Of a stretch of 64,000 nt of DNA, positions 50,131 to 60,058 are shown in pieces. The stretch's first letter is position 1. Each line of letters starts with the position of its first letter. This stretch comes from Jejuia algarum. GTDB lineage: Bacteria > Bacteroidota > Bacteroidia > Flavobacteriales > Flavobacteriaceae. Both the position numbers and the translations under genes were made by a program. Location of the stretch: positions 68,307 to 132,306 of the forward strand of contig CANMAQ010000015.1 of the NCBI GenBank assembly GCA_947495775.1, in the 5' to 3' direction. A model generated the notes under the pieces. The model saw nothing but the letters and a program-made list of their open reading frames with translations. It was not told the DNA's origin and searched no databases.

Positions 50131-51861
50131 ATGAAATACAGTGTAACAAAACGAATAACGAAACGGCCTTATGTCTTATTATGTGTTTATCTATTAGCAT
50201 TTGCTTTTGGATGTAAGAAAAGCGAAGAACAGGGCACTGAACCTAAAGAAAAGTCAAAACCTAATATTATTTTTATCCTTACTGATGATCAGCGTTGGGA
50301 TGCTTTAGGTTATGCTGGAAACCCATTGGCGCATACACCGCAAATGGATAAATTAGCAGAGCAAGGCGTTTTCTTTAAAAATACGATAGCAACAACACCT
50401 ATTTGTTCGGCGAGTAGAGCGAGTATATTTACGGGGCTCCATGAGCGTACACACAGATATAGTTTTTCTTCCACAAGTATAAAGCCAAGCTATATGAAAA
50501 ATGCATTTCCACGTTTGTTAAAAGAGGCAGGGTACTATACCGGGCTTTATGGTAAGTTTGGTGTAAAATACAAAGGGTTGGACACGTTATATCATGAGCA
50601 TGAAAACTACGATCTACGCTATGACCGTAAGGATATTACTAGCTATTACTATAAAACTTTAGGTAAGGACACGGTACACTTAACACGTTACACAGGTCAA
50701 AAAGGATTAGAGTTTATTAAAAAAGCCCCAAAGGATAAACCTTTTTGCTTACAGTTAAGTTTTAGTGCCCCGCATGCGAGCGATAATACTGTAGAGCAAT
50801 ATTTTTGGCAAGAAGAAAATAATCATGTCTTAGCGAACACAACAATCCCAAAGGCTAATATTTCTGAAGATGCCTATTATGATAAATTACCACAGTTGGT
50901 AAAGGATGGTTTTAGCCGTTTACGCTGGTATTGGAGGAATGATACCGAAGAGAAATACCAACATAGTGTAAAAGGCTATTTTAGAATGATAGCAGGTATC
51001 GATAATGAAATTGCTAAAATACGTGCAGAATTAGAACAAAAAGGTATTGCGGATAATACCATTATTGTACTTATGGGAGATAATGGCTTCTTTTTAGGAG
51101 AGCGCCAAATATCAGGGAAGTGGCTTATGTATGATAATTCAATTAAAGTCCCTCTTATTGTTTATGATCCAAGACAAGATCATCATGAAGATGTTGATGC
51201 CGTAGCTCTTAATATAGATATTCCTTCTACACTTTTAGATTTTGCTGGTGTTGCTATTCCTGAGACATGGCATGGTAAAAGTTTAAAACCATTGGTGTAT
51301 GCAGAAGAAAAGACCACAGCACGTGATACAATTCTTATTGAGCATTTATGGGACTTTAAAAATATTGCAGCAAGCGAAGGGGTGCGTACAAAAGACTGGA
51401 AGTACTTTAGGTATGTTAAGGATAAAACTATTGAAGAATTGTATCATTTAAAGAATGATCCCAAAGAAACTCAGAATTTAGCCAAAGATGAAAACTATAA
51501 AGATGTTTTACTTAAGCTTAGAACAAAATGTGATGCCTTGATAGCCCACTATGCAGATCGTAATGACCTTAAACCTGAGGACATGTCTGTTGTTACAGGA
51601 CGTACAAGTACCTTTAGTTGGAACTACCCAACGACAGAGACCCAAGCTGCTTTCCAAATCTTGGTGTCATCATCAAAAGAAAAGGCATTGAATAACATAG
51701 GCGATATATGGGATACAACAAAGATAACAAGTACAGAAAAGAGTTATCAAGTTGCTTTAAAGTCGTTGCCAAAAGGGAACTATTATTGGAAAATAAGAGT
51801 TTGGGATGCTTTAAATAGAGTAGGAGCGTACACAGCACCAGTTGAGGTTAAACTGAAATAA
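50131..51861 (+). CDS. Family S1 sulfatase lipoprotein with C-terminal fibronectin-like domain
   Basis: 576 residues. Lipoprotein signal ending AFAFGC (Cys near 28). Sulfatase catalytic domain about 45-480: PNIIFILTDDQRWDALG with metal-binding Asp pair, PICSASRASIFTG near residue 91 with the Cys-type formylglycine site CxAxR, GDNGFFLGERQISGKWLMYD near 315. Residues about 485-576 form an extra domain (FSWNYPTTETQAAFQILVSSS, GDIWDTTKI, LPKGNYYWKIRVWDALN) that resembles the N-terminal fibronectin-like domain of GH78 rhamnosidases. It would remove sulfate from an oligosaccharide in the periplasm. The glycan is not determined; neighbouring uronate genes suggest a sulfated uronate-containing algal polysaccharide. 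Confidence 0.9.
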   Translation: MKYSVTKRITKRPYVLLCVYLLAFAFGCKKSEEQGTEPKEKSKPNIIFILTDDQRWDALGYAGNPLAHTPQMDKLAEQGVFFKNTIATTPICSASRASIFTGLHERTHRYSFSSTSIKPSYMKNAFPRLLKEAGYYTGLYGKFGVKYKGLDTLYHEHENYDLRYDRKDITSYYYKTLGKDTVHLTRYTGQKGLEFIKKAPKDKPFCLQLSFSAPHASDNTVEQYFWQEENNHVLANTTIPKANISEDAYYDKLPQLVKDGFSRLRWYWRNDTEEKYQHSVKGYFRMIAGIDNEIAKIRAELEQKGIADNTIIVLMGDNGFFLGERQISGKWLMYDNSIKVPLIVYDPRQDHHEDVDAVALNIDIPSTLLDFAGVAIPETWHGKSLKPLVYAEEKTTARDTILIEHLWDFKNIAASEGVRTKDWKYFRYVKDKTIEELYHLKNDPKETQNLAKDENYKDVLLKLRTKCDALIAHYADRNDLKPEDMSVVTGRTSTFSWNYPTTETQAAFQILVSSSKEKALNNIGDIWDTTKITSTEKSYQVALKSLPKGNYYWKIRVWDALNRVGAYTAPVEVKLK

Positions 51862-51942
51862 AAGTTGGCCATTGCTAATATTATGATCTAACGTTATATA
51901 CTATTAGGTGTGTAGCTAATAATCTGTAAAATAGTATTCTAG

Positions 51943-51988
51943 AAAACTCCAAATTGAATATTGCGATTCAATTTGGAGTTTTTTTTTG
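51943..51988 (+). terminator. Terminator after the sulfatase gene
   Basis: AAACTCCAAATTGAAT and ATTCAATTTGGAGTTT form a 16-bp stem, a 6-nt loop, then T8. Confidence 0.93.
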
Positions 51989-52123
51989 CTTTTATCGGTA
52001 CTGTTCAGGATACTTAAATGCTTTTAGATAAATACTTTTACAATGAAAGTAAAACAAACGATATATATAATATAGAAGGCATTAGTAATTTATAGAGTTA
52101 CTAATATTTAGTAGTTAGTTTAT

Positions 52124-52156
52124 AAGCTGTTTAGTGTGGTATCTAAACAGCTTTTT
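52124..52156 (+). terminator. Orphan terminator (possible small RNA 3' end)
   Basis: AAGCTGTTTAG and CTAAACAGCTT with an 8-nt loop run into TTTTT. It stands about 135 bp after the sulfatase terminator with no gene between. A second hairpin TTAGTAA-9 nt-TTACTAA precedes it at 52082-52104. A short RNA ending here is possible, but no perfect -7 element was found. Confidence 0.7.
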
Positions 52157-52277
52157 AAATTTAATACCTTTTGTGAGCTCTGTTTTTAATGAATAATTCA
52201 TATATTCTAACTTGAATTTATAAGATACCATACAGGGGGCTTTATTTCGGTTTTTTGTAGAGATAGAGATAAGGTAA

Positions 52278-55200
52278 ATGCCAAATAATATAAAAATGAT
52301 CTCAATATTAAGAACCTCTATCCTACTTTTTTTTGCAGCTACTTTTGTGTTTCATGCGCAAAAAGACACTTTTCATTTTAAACATATTTCTACAGTTCAG
52401 GGCCTATCGAATAACTCTATAAATGCTATTGCGCAAGACCGCTTAGGCCAAATGTGGTTTGGTACACGTAATGGTCTTAATAAGTACAACGGTGTAGATG
52501 TAGAAGTGTATTTAAATAGACCTAAAGACAATTTAAGTTTAAGTAATAGCGATGTTTCCACATTATTAGAAGATAAAGAAGGGTTTCTTTGGGTAGGTAC
52601 CAGTAATGGATTGAATAGGTATGACCCTATAAAGAATACGTTTAAACGCTACTACCGTCTAGCAGAAACTTCAAACACTCTTATAAACGGCGTTATAATA
52701 TGTAGTAAGGAAATGCCTGATGGCGAATTATGGTTTGGAACAGCAAATGGAATATCGATTTATAATAGAGCTACAGATAATTTTAAAAATGTGTTTTTCA
52801 GTGCGTCTCGTGGAGATGTAAAATCCTTTAAAAATATACGATCTATTTATTTGGATACCTCCGAAAATGTTTGGATTGCTACTACTAGTGGTTTGGTGAA
52901 ACTGGTATCAAGAGCTCAAGGAAAATTTGAGTTTAAAACTTATAATTGGAGTGGAAGCGACACGCCTATTTTTATACAAGATATTATTGAAATACGACCA
53001 GGTGTACTAGGCATAGCAACGCGATACAATGGTTTTTTATTTTTTGATAGTGTATCAAATACATTCAAGAGGGCGCCATATACTGAAATTTTACCCACGA
53101 GCGATGTAAGAAGTTTGAAGAAATCTAACGAAGGAGATCTATGGTTAGGGACAACCGATGGGGTGTTTGTAATAGACCGAGAAAATGTAGTAACGCATAT
53201 CAAAGGCGGGCAAGACAATTTTTCTGGAATAAGTCAGAACTTTATAAAGACTATTTTTAAAGACAATGGCGGTTCTATGTGGTTAGGGACCTATAGTGGC
53301 GGTGCTAACATTTGGAATAAAATCAATGAAAATTTTATATACATCAAAGGGAATACTGTACAAAGTCATAAAGTAAGTGCCATAGTAAGCGATGCTAATG
53401 CTAACATTTATTTTGCTACAGAGGGGGGAATTATTAATAAATTAGATAAAGCGGGACGTGTTACAACACAGTTTAAGGTGTCTAAACGCGAAGACGCCTC
53501 TTTGCAATATGGGGTACAAACGATGTTGTATACTAAGCCTGGTTTATTGTGGGTAGGTGTCTTAGATCATGGCATCTTTGTTTATGATTTAAAAACAAAT
53601 CAAAGACGTTATGATCTTATAAGTACAGAATTGCAAAACTATTTAAAAGATACTGGAGTATATGCGATAAAAGATGCGGGGAATGGTGTGTTTTGGTTTG
53701 GTACTTTTGGAAAAGGACTAGTGCGGTATGATACAAAAACCAAAGCGCTCTTAAAATTACGAAGACCTAATATTAGAACTAACGTTATAAAGACCATAGC
53801 AATAGATGCCGCAGGGACCATTTGGGTTGGCGGTGGTTTAAGTGGTGTAAATGCGGTGCGTTTTGATGAAGAGGGCCGCTATAAGGTGACAAATTATTTA
53901 AGTAATGATCCTTTTTCAAGGTATGATGTAAAAACTATTTTCATAGATAACTCTAATGTTATTTGGGTGGGTACAAAAACCAAAGGCCTTTACAAGTTTA
54001 ATGGTAAAACGTTTGAAAAAGTTTTTATCGACACAAAAAATCCCATAACTACGGTATATAGTATGCTGGAAGATCAAGAAGGATTTATTTGGATAGCAAC
54101 TAATAAAGGGATTGCAAAACACAACCCAAAGTCTAAAAAATCTGTAGTGTATAACCAAAAAGACATTACGCCTTACAGTGAGTTTAGTTCTAACTCTAGT
54201 CTAAGTTTACCCAATTCGCAAATGTATTTTGGTGGTTATGACGGAATTATTACGTTTAATCCTAAACACCTTTATAAAAACACCTATGCCCCTAAAGTAT
54301 TACTCTCAGATTTAAAAATAAAAGACCAATCCGTAAAGATCAATTGCGAAGAAGCTATTTTGTTTAAAAGCATTAGTTATGCACACACGATACATTTAAA
54401 GCATGATAATTCAAATTTCTCGATTAGTTATGCGCAACCCAATTTTACCAACCCAGAAAGTAATTATTATGCCTACCGTTTAAAAGGTCTAGATGACGAT
54501 TGGGTATATACGAGAAAGACAGAAGCATTCTATACGCTTCAAAGTTCTGGGGAATATATTTTTGAAGCCAAGGCAGCTAATAATCACGGTGTATGGAACC
54601 ATAGTACGGCAAAATTAAGGATTATAGTGCACCCCGCACCATGGTTTAGTTGGTGGGCAATTTCTATATATTGTTTCCTTATTATTAGCGCTTTAAGTGG
54701 CTTATATTGGATCTTACAATCGCGTTCTAGATTACGTCATAAATTACAATTAGAATATGTTGAGAGTAAACGTGCCGAAGAATTAAATAATGCAAAGTTG
54801 CAGTTTTTTACAAACATATCTCACGAGTTTAGAACCCCATTAACACTAATATCAGGACCACTTCAGCAGTTGTTAAAACAGTACAATGGTTCGGCTAAAA
54901 TGCACAAGAAATTAAAAGTTATAGAAAGTAGTGCCAACCATTTGCTGCGATTAATTAACCGGTTGATGGATTTTAGAAAACTGGAAAGTAATCAATCTAA
55001 ATTAGAAGCAGCAGAAGGTAATATAGTGAAATTTTTACATGAAATATTTCTATCGTTTCAAGAATATGCTAAAATTGGGGATTACATCTATACGTTTGAA
55101 AGCGAATTTGATACATTAGTGCTCTATTACGATAGGTATAAATTAGAACGTGTATTTTATAACCTTATATCTAACGCATTTAAGTATACAGAGAAGGGGG

Positions 55201-56369
55201 GGCATATTTCGGTAACGCTCACAAAAGAAGATACCCACGTTATTATAACTGTAAATGATACAGGAAAAGGAATAGCAGACGCACATATAGATAAAATTTT
55301 TGATCGCTTTTTTGAAGCATCTTCGGGGCGTAAACAAGGCGATGATTACAATAAGGGAACAGGTATAGGTTTAGCTATAGCAAATAATATTGTAAAACTA
55401 CACAGAGGTACTATAGAAGTGAAAAACAGACAACCTAAAGGCGCAGCTTTTACTGTAAAACTTAAGTTAGGAAAGGCTCATTTTTCTGAAGAAGAAGTAT
55501 TGAAAGATTTTAAAATGAGTGATGAAGTTTCTCAATATGTAACCCAATTAGAAGCTTCAAAATTACCAACAACCGAAGTCGGTTTAGAGGACTTTATTTC
55601 AGAAAAAAAGAAATACACCATTTTAGTTGTGGAAGATAATAAATTATTACGATCCTTTATGAAAGAACTGTTAAAAAAGGAATATAATATCCTTCAAGCA
55701 GAAAATGGTTCTATCGCTTTAGAAAAAGCTAAAACACAATTACCAGACTTAATTATAAGTGATGTTATCATGCCGGAAATGGTAGGTACAGAGTTGTGTG
55801 CTAAGATTAAAGCCGATATTAATACCAGTCATATTCCTGTAATACTATTAACCTCAAGAACCTCATTAATCTATAAATTTGAAGGATTAGAAAGTGGTGC
55901 AGATGATTATATTAGTAAGCCGTTTAATCTTAAAGAGTTTCAACTCCGCATTCATAATTTATTAGAATCTCAAGAACGTTTAAAAAATAAATTTGCTAAA
56001 GAAGATACGTTTATAGCTGATGATATTGCCGTAACAACCATAGATGAAGAGCTTCTAAAGAAAGCGTTTAAAATTGTAGAAGCGCATATCGCCGATGTTG
56101 ATTTTGATGTAGAAACATTTGCTATAGAACTAGGCGTAAGCCGATCACTCCTATTTACAAAAATAAAAGCGTGGACAAATTTTACGCCTAACGAATTTGT
56201 TAGAGAAATACGGCTTAAGTATGCTGCAAAGCTCTTAGAAACCAAAACAATTCGAATCGCTGAAGTTTCTAATAAAGTAGGATTTAAAAGAGTGAAATAT
56301 TTTAGCCAATGCTTTCATAAGAAATACGGCATGACACCAACCCAATTTGCCGACAAAGACGTAAAGTGA
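52278..56369 (+). CDS. Hybrid two-component system regulator (sensor kinase + AraC)
   Basis: 1363 residues with the full HTCS layout: signal peptide; two seven-bladed beta-propellers of repeated DRLGQMWFGTRNGLNKYN and DKEGFLWVGTSNGLNRY blades to about 690; a Y_Y_Y domain (NYYAYRLKGLDDDWVYTR); a membrane helix near 795-815; HisKA with NISHEFRTPLTLISG (His near 849); HATPase with FDRFFEASSGRK and GTGIGLAIA; receiver with VVEDN and phospho-acceptor Asp in LIISDVIMPEM near 1160; and an AraC DNA-binding domain (about 1265-1363). HTCS proteins sense oligosaccharides in the periplasm and turn on polysaccharide genes in the same cell. Co-directional with the sulfatase and the DPDD-motif gene. Confidence 0.95.
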   Translation: MPNNIKMISILRTSILLFFAATFVFHAQKDTFHFKHISTVQGLSNNSINAIAQDRLGQMWFGTRNGLNKYNGVDVEVYLNRPKDNLSLSNSDVSTLLEDKEGFLWVGTSNGLNRYDPIKNTFKRYYRLAETSNTLINGVIICSKEMPDGELWFGTANGISIYNRATDNFKNVFFSASRGDVKSFKNIRSIYLDTSENVWIATTSGLVKLVSRAQGKFEFKTYNWSGSDTPIFIQDIIEIRPGVLGIATRYNGFLFFDSVSNTFKRAPYTEILPTSDVRSLKKSNEGDLWLGTTDGVFVIDRENVVTHIKGGQDNFSGISQNFIKTIFKDNGGSMWLGTYSGGANIWNKINENFIYIKGNTVQSHKVSAIVSDANANIYFATEGGIINKLDKAGRVTTQFKVSKREDASLQYGVQTMLYTKPGLLWVGVLDHGIFVYDLKTNQRRYDLISTELQNYLKDTGVYAIKDAGNGVFWFGTFGKGLVRYDTKTKALLKLRRPNIRTNVIKTIAIDAAGTIWVGGGLSGVNAVRFDEEGRYKVTNYLSNDPFSRYDVKTIFIDNSNVIWVGTKTKGLYKFNGKTFEKVFIDTKNPITTVYSMLEDQEGFIWIATNKGIAKHNPKSKKSVVYNQKDITPYSEFSSNSSLSLPNSQMYFGGYDGIITFNPKHLYKNTYAPKVLLSDLKIKDQSVKINCEEAILFKSISYAHTIHLKHDNSNFSISYAQPNFTNPESNYYAYRLKGLDDDWVYTRKTEAFYTLQSSGEYIFEAKAANNHGVWNHSTAKLRIIVHPAPWFSWWAISIYCFLIISALSGLYWILQSRSRLRHKLQLEYVESKRAEELNNAKLQFFTNISHEFRTPLTLISGPLQQLLKQYNGSAKMHKKLKVIESSANHLLRLINRLMDFRKLESNQSKLEAAEGNIVKFLHEIFLSFQEYAKIGDYIYTFESEFDTLVLYYDRYKLERVFYNLISNAFKYTEKGGHISVTLTKEDTHVIITVNDTGKGIADAHIDKIFDRFFEASSGRKQGDDYNKGTGIGLAIANNIVKLHRGTIEVKNRQPKGAAFTVKLKLGKAHFSEEEVLKDFKMSDEVSQYVTQLEASKLPTTEVGLEDFISEKKKYTILVVEDNKLLRSFMKELLKKEYNILQAENGSIALEKAKTQLPDLIISDVIMPEMVGTELCAKIKADINTSHIPVILLTSRTSLIYKFEGLESGADDYISKPFNLKEFQLRIHNLLESQERLKNKFAKEDTFIADDIAVTTIDEELLKKAFKIVEAHIADVDFDVETFAIELGVSRSLLFTKIKAWTNFTPNEFVREIRLKYAAKLLETKTIRIAEVSNKVGFKRVKYFSQCFHKKYGMTPTQFADKDVK

Positions 56370-56570
56370 TGCAGGGGCTTTGTGTAGGCTTTATTTACAA
56401 TATATAACGCAGGCTTATAGGCTTTAGGTATTGATACTAATAAGTGGTTTAAAATAGTATATTTGCTTCCGTTTCGAAAAATAACGACTGGCATTATAGT
56501 TGTTTTAAAAAGCACATGACGTTGTAATTTAAATACCTAGAAACAAAGGATATAATTGAAAATAAACACT

Positions 56571-57449
56571 ATGCACATGACTAAACTACCTTTACGCGTT
56601 CTTATTGTAGTTCTATTAACGGCAACAACTTTTGCTCAAACCATTACCCCTCCAGCAGGGCGCATAGCGATAGTTGCAGATGGGAACTCTCCAGATCCAG
56701 ATGATCTTGGTGCTACAGCAGTTTCTTTAGCGGTTTTAAGAGCAGCCGGTCTAGAAGATAGACTTGTACATTACTCGCATAGTTGCGATTTGGTACGTGG
56801 GCAGCGCATTTCAGAACGTGCCGAGAAAGAACGTCACCATTTAATGCAATTAAGTTGTGATGTTACAGCGCGACGTTGGGGCGGTTTTGACGATTTAAAA
56901 TTTTACGATGCCATTTGGGAAAAGAAGAAAACCATAAAAGATTTGGGAAGCGCTATTAAAGCCTCTACGGCAGCAGACCCGTTATGGATTATTGAAGCTG
57001 GTGAACCCGATATTATAGGTTATGCTTTAAAGGCGACTCCTAAAAAGTACCATAAGTATGTTAAAGTGATAACGCACCATCCTGCTAATGATGATGCTGG
57101 AGACTTTTTTACATGGCAACAAATTTTAGATTTTGGTGTAGAAGAAGTACGTATTACAGATCAAAATATAAACTTAAAAGTAGCATTACACCAATGGGAT
57201 TGGGCAAAAATACATACCGATTCTAGAATTCAATGGATTTGGACAATTGGTAAAATTGCAGAGGTCGATGATGTTGTTAAGTTTCAAAAAGGCAAATGGG
57301 ATTGTTCAGATGCTGGTATGTTACTGTATTGGATGACTGGTGCGACTAACGGTGGTGCTAAAGCGGCATCTGTAGCGTATGTTAAATCGTTATTATTAGA
57401 TTATGTAGCAGAGCATCCAGAACCTAAACGCGGAAAGAAGAGAACGTAA
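56571..57449 (+). CDS. Secreted nucleoside-hydrolase-like protein (DPDD motif)
   Basis: 292 residues from ATG 56571, with signal peptide LRVLIVVLLTATTFAQ. After the signal, IAIVADGNSPDPDDLGATAVSLAVL carries an acidic DPDD cluster at the end of the first strand, as in nucleoside hydrolases and DUF1593-type enzymes where Asp residues bind calcium. HYSHSCDLVRGQRI, WIIEAGEPDIIGYAL, VITHHPANDD and WIWTIGKI continue a Rossmann-like alternation, and WDCSDAGMLLYWMTGATNGG lies near the C-terminus. I would expect a hydrolase acting on a glycoside, but the exact family and substrate are not known. Its position behind the HTCS and sulfatase suggests carbohydrate work. Confidence 0.65.
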   Translation: MHMTKLPLRVLIVVLLTATTFAQTITPPAGRIAIVADGNSPDPDDLGATAVSLAVLRAAGLEDRLVHYSHSCDLVRGQRISERAEKERHHLMQLSCDVTARRWGGFDDLKFYDAIWEKKKTIKDLGSAIKASTAADPLWIIEAGEPDIIGYALKATPKKYHKYVKVITHHPANDDAGDFFTWQQILDFGVEEVRITDQNINLKVALHQWDWAKIHTDSRIQWIWTIGKIAEVDDVVKFQKGKWDCSDAGMLLYWMTGATNGGAKAASVAYVKSLLLDYVAEHPEPKRGKKRT

Positions 57450-57500
57450 AATAGGGATTGTAAATCGTAATGTTATAAAACACATTTTACAATAAGCATA

Positions 57501-57540
57501 AAAATTAAAAAATCCCCAAACTTGGGGATTTTTTAATTTT
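57501..57540. terminator. Bidirectional terminator
   Basis: AAAAAATCCCCAA and TTGGGGATTTTTT around a 2-nt loop, with A-run and T-run flanks; serves the DPDD gene and the convergent aminotransferase gene. Confidence 0.9.
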
Positions 57541-57592
57541 ATATCTTTTTTAGAGCGCGGCATGACACTTTGCTCTAAAATCGTATTCGTTT

Positions 57593-58777
57593 TTAGCTTA
57601 CAGCTGCTTTAATACGTTTTATGGCTTCAATAATTTGTTCGTTAGAAGCTGCATAAGAAATTCTAATACAGTTAGGGTTTCCAAAGGCTTCTCCTGTTAC
57701 TGTTGCTACTAAAGCTTCTTCTAATAAGAATAACGAAAAGTCTGTAGCGTTATGAATTGTTTTTCCTTTTAATGTTTTGCCGAAGAAATGAGTTACGTCA
57801 GGGAATACATAAAAAGCACCATCAGGAACGTTACATTTAAAACCGTCAATACCATTTAATAAGCCTAAGATTAAGTCGCGTCTCTCTTTAAACTCATCAA
57901 TCATGTACTTTACCTTGTCTGGAGACTCTGTACATGCTGTAATTACGGCACGTTGGGCGATACAGTTCGCGCCACTAGTGGCTTGCCCTTGTAGTTTGTT
58001 ACAAGCACGCGCTATCTTTTCAGGAGCACCAATGTAACCAATACGCCAGCCCGTCATAGCAAACGCTTTAGAAACACCATTAACCGTTATGGTTCTATCA
58101 TAAAGTTCTTCAAAACTTGCGATACTCGTATGGCCTTTACCGTAATTGATATGTTCATAAATTTCATCAGACACGACATGAACATCAGGATATTTCGCTA
58201 AAACATCAACTAAAGCCTGTAATTCTTCTTTGCTGTACACAGAACCACTTGGGTTACAAGGAGAACTGAACCACATCATTTTTGTTTTTGGCGTAATGGC
58301 TGCTTCTAATTGCGCAGCAGTCATTTTAAAATCGGTATCAATCGTTGTCTTAACTTCTACAGGAACACCTCCAAAAAGTTTAACAATATCCGAATAACTT
58401 ACCCAATATGGACACGGAAGAATCACTTCATCTCCATCGTTGAGCATTACACCAGCAATATTGAATAAAGCTTGTTTTGCACCTGTAGATACTACAATTT
58501 GTGATGGCGTGTATGTTAAATCATTATCACGTTTAAATTTAGTAATGATAGCCTCCTTTAATTCTGCGTAACCATCAACAGGTGTATAAGAATTATAGTT
58601 GTCATTAATTGCTTGTATGGCAGCATCTTTAATGAAATCTGGAGTGTTAAAATCTGGTTCGCCAAGACTTAAACCAATAATATCTTTGCCTTCGCCTCTA
58701 AGTTCTCTTGCTTTAGCAGCCATTGCTAAAGTGGCAGACGTTGCCATGCTTAATATTCTATCAGATAGTAATTGCAT
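57593..58777 (-). CDS. aspC: Class I aminotransferase (aspartate aminotransferase type)
   Basis: 394 residues of fold-type I PLP enzyme. GLSLGEPDFNTPDFI near 37, CPYWVSYSDIV near 125, SPCNPSGSVYSKEEL near 175 (NPSG), VSDEIYEHI near 200, PLP lysine in NGVSKAFAMTGWRIGY near 237, and the C-terminal substrate Arg in CIRISYAAS. Most likely an aspartate aminotransferase (aspartate + 2-oxoglutarate to oxaloacetate + glutamate); prephenate or other keto acids cannot be excluded in this subfamily. Confidence 0.87.
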   Translation of the reverse strand: MQLLSDRILSMATSATLAMAAKARELRGEGKDIIGLSLGEPDFNTPDFIKDAAIQAINDNYNSYTPVDGYAELKEAIITKFKRDNDLTYTPSQIVVSTGAKQALFNIAGVMLNDGDEVILPCPYWVSYSDIVKLFGGVPVEVKTTIDTDFKMTAAQLEAAITPKTKMMWFSSPCNPSGSVYSKEELQALVDVLAKYPDVHVVSDEIYEHINYGKGHTSIASFEELYDRTITVNGVSKAFAMTGWRIGYIGAPEKIARACNKLQGQATSGANCIAQRAVITACTESPDKVKYMIDEFKERRDLILGLLNGIDGFKCNVPDGAFYVFPDVTHFFGKTLKGKTIHNATDFSLFLLEEALVATVTGEAFGNPNCIRISYAASNEQIIEAIKRIKAAVS

Positions 58778-58812
58778 TTTATGATGTTATATTTAAATGT
58801 GAAATGTGATTT

Positions 58813-59907
58813 TTAAACTAGGTTTGGTTTTTTTCCTAGTACTTTTAATTGATTGTAATGTTCTGCTACAGCGTGTATAAATGAATTGTATTCATTATAG
58901 GGTAAGCTAAATTCAAGAGCAGTTTCTTTTACGATTTTAGCAATTTTGCTATAGTGTATGTGACTGATGTTGGCAAACAAATGGTGCTCTACCTGTCGGT
59001 TTAATCCGCCAGTATAGAATTCTGCAAACCAATTTCTAGGCGAAAAATTAGAAGTTGTGAATAATTGGTGAATAGCCCAAGTGTTTTTCATGTTTCCTTG
59101 CGCATCTGGCAAAGGCATCTTAGTATTAGGCATAACGTGTGCCAATTGAAAAATAATACTTAAAATAATTCCAGCGGTATAGTGCATAATAAGGAAACCT
59201 ATTAAAACTTGCCACCATAAAAAGCCAACAGATAGAGGCAAGGCAATCCATAAGGCATAATACAATATTTTACCAATGATAAGTTTTGTCCATTGCGAAG
59301 CAGGGCTAGGGTATTTACCATAAGCCAGTCTACGTTTTAAATAACTGTAAGTTTGCGTAAAATCTGTGGTGATCGCCCAGTTAACTGTTAATAAACCGTA
59401 TAATAAAAAGGCGTAATATTTTTGGTATTTGTGAAAGCCGTACCATTTAGCGTGTTTCGAAAAACGAATAATTCTTCCAGCGTCTATATCCTCATCGTGA
59501 CCTTGGATATTAGTATACGTATGGTGTAAAACATTATGCTGTACTTTCCAGTTGTAATCGTTACCAGCAAGAAGACAAATACTACTTCCCATTAATTTAT
59601 TTACCCATTTTCTACTGGAAAATGAACCGTGATTCGCATCATGCATCACGTTCATACCAACGCCAGCCATACCAAAACCAACGACCACCATACCTAGCAT
59701 CTGTGCCCATCCTGGCATGTCTACAGTTAGTATTAATATTATTGGCGTGATAAATAATATAAACATCACTAAGGCCTTGGTGTATAATTTCCAATTCCCC
59801 GTTTTTTTAATATCATTTTCTTTAAAATAGTCATTGACACGTTTATTTAGTGTCTTGAAAAATTTAGCAGGATCTTTCCTTGAGAACGAAACAGTTGGCT
59901 TATCCAT
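58813..59907 (-). CDS. Membrane fatty acid (acyl-CoA/acyl-lipid) desaturase
   Basis: 364 residues from ATG 59907 (MDKPTVSFSRKDPAKFF); an 11-codon longer start exists. The three histidine boxes of the membrane desaturase family are HDANHGSF near 100, HNVLHHTY near 137 and QVEHHLF near 305; the last, with Q-x-x-HH, is the form seen in front-end and some bacterial desaturases, but no cytochrome b5 domain is present. Four membrane helices lie in two pairs. It needs di-iron and an external electron donor. Double-bond position is unknown. Confidence 0.87.
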   Translation of the reverse strand: MDKPTVSFSRKDPAKFFKTLNKRVNDYFKENDIKKTGNWKLYTKALVMFILFITPIILILTVDMPGWAQMLGMVVVGFGMAGVGMNVMHDANHGSFSSRKWVNKLMGSSICLLAGNDYNWKVQHNVLHHTYTNIQGHDEDIDAGRIIRFSKHAKWYGFHKYQKYYAFLLYGLLTVNWAITTDFTQTYSYLKRRLAYGKYPSPASQWTKLIIGKILYYALWIALPLSVGFLWWQVLIGFLIMHYTAGIILSIIFQLAHVMPNTKMPLPDAQGNMKNTWAIHQLFTTSNFSPRNWFAEFYTGGLNRQVEHHLFANISHIHYSKIAKIVKETALEFSLPYNEYNSFIHAVAEHYNQLKVLGKKPNLV

Positions 59908-60033
59908 ATATATCTGTGTGTGTTTAATCTTGTTTAGCATGAGAACGTGTTCAGTCTCATAGCGAACGCAAAGATATGTATTATACTATGTAACAAAGAA
60001 CGTTTTTATGTAAAAAAATGCATGTGAAAGCGC

Positions 60034-60041
60034 TATTTTTG
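60034..60041 (+). promoter_or_regulatory. Candidate -7 element of rsmG
   Basis: TATTTTTG matches TAnnTTTG, 17 bp before the rsmG ATG. No TTG at the ideal distance. Confidence 0.4.
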
Positions 60042-60058
60042 TTCAAAATTTAACATTC

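Larger units (their letters stand above)
51862..52277. other. Spacer with two terminators
   Basis: Gene-free 416 bp before the hybrid regulator. It holds the sulfatase terminator and a second, orphan terminator (separate entries). A 10-codon ORF (MKVKQTIYII) occurs near 52042. No promoter match is seen for the hybrid regulator. Confidence 0.5.
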
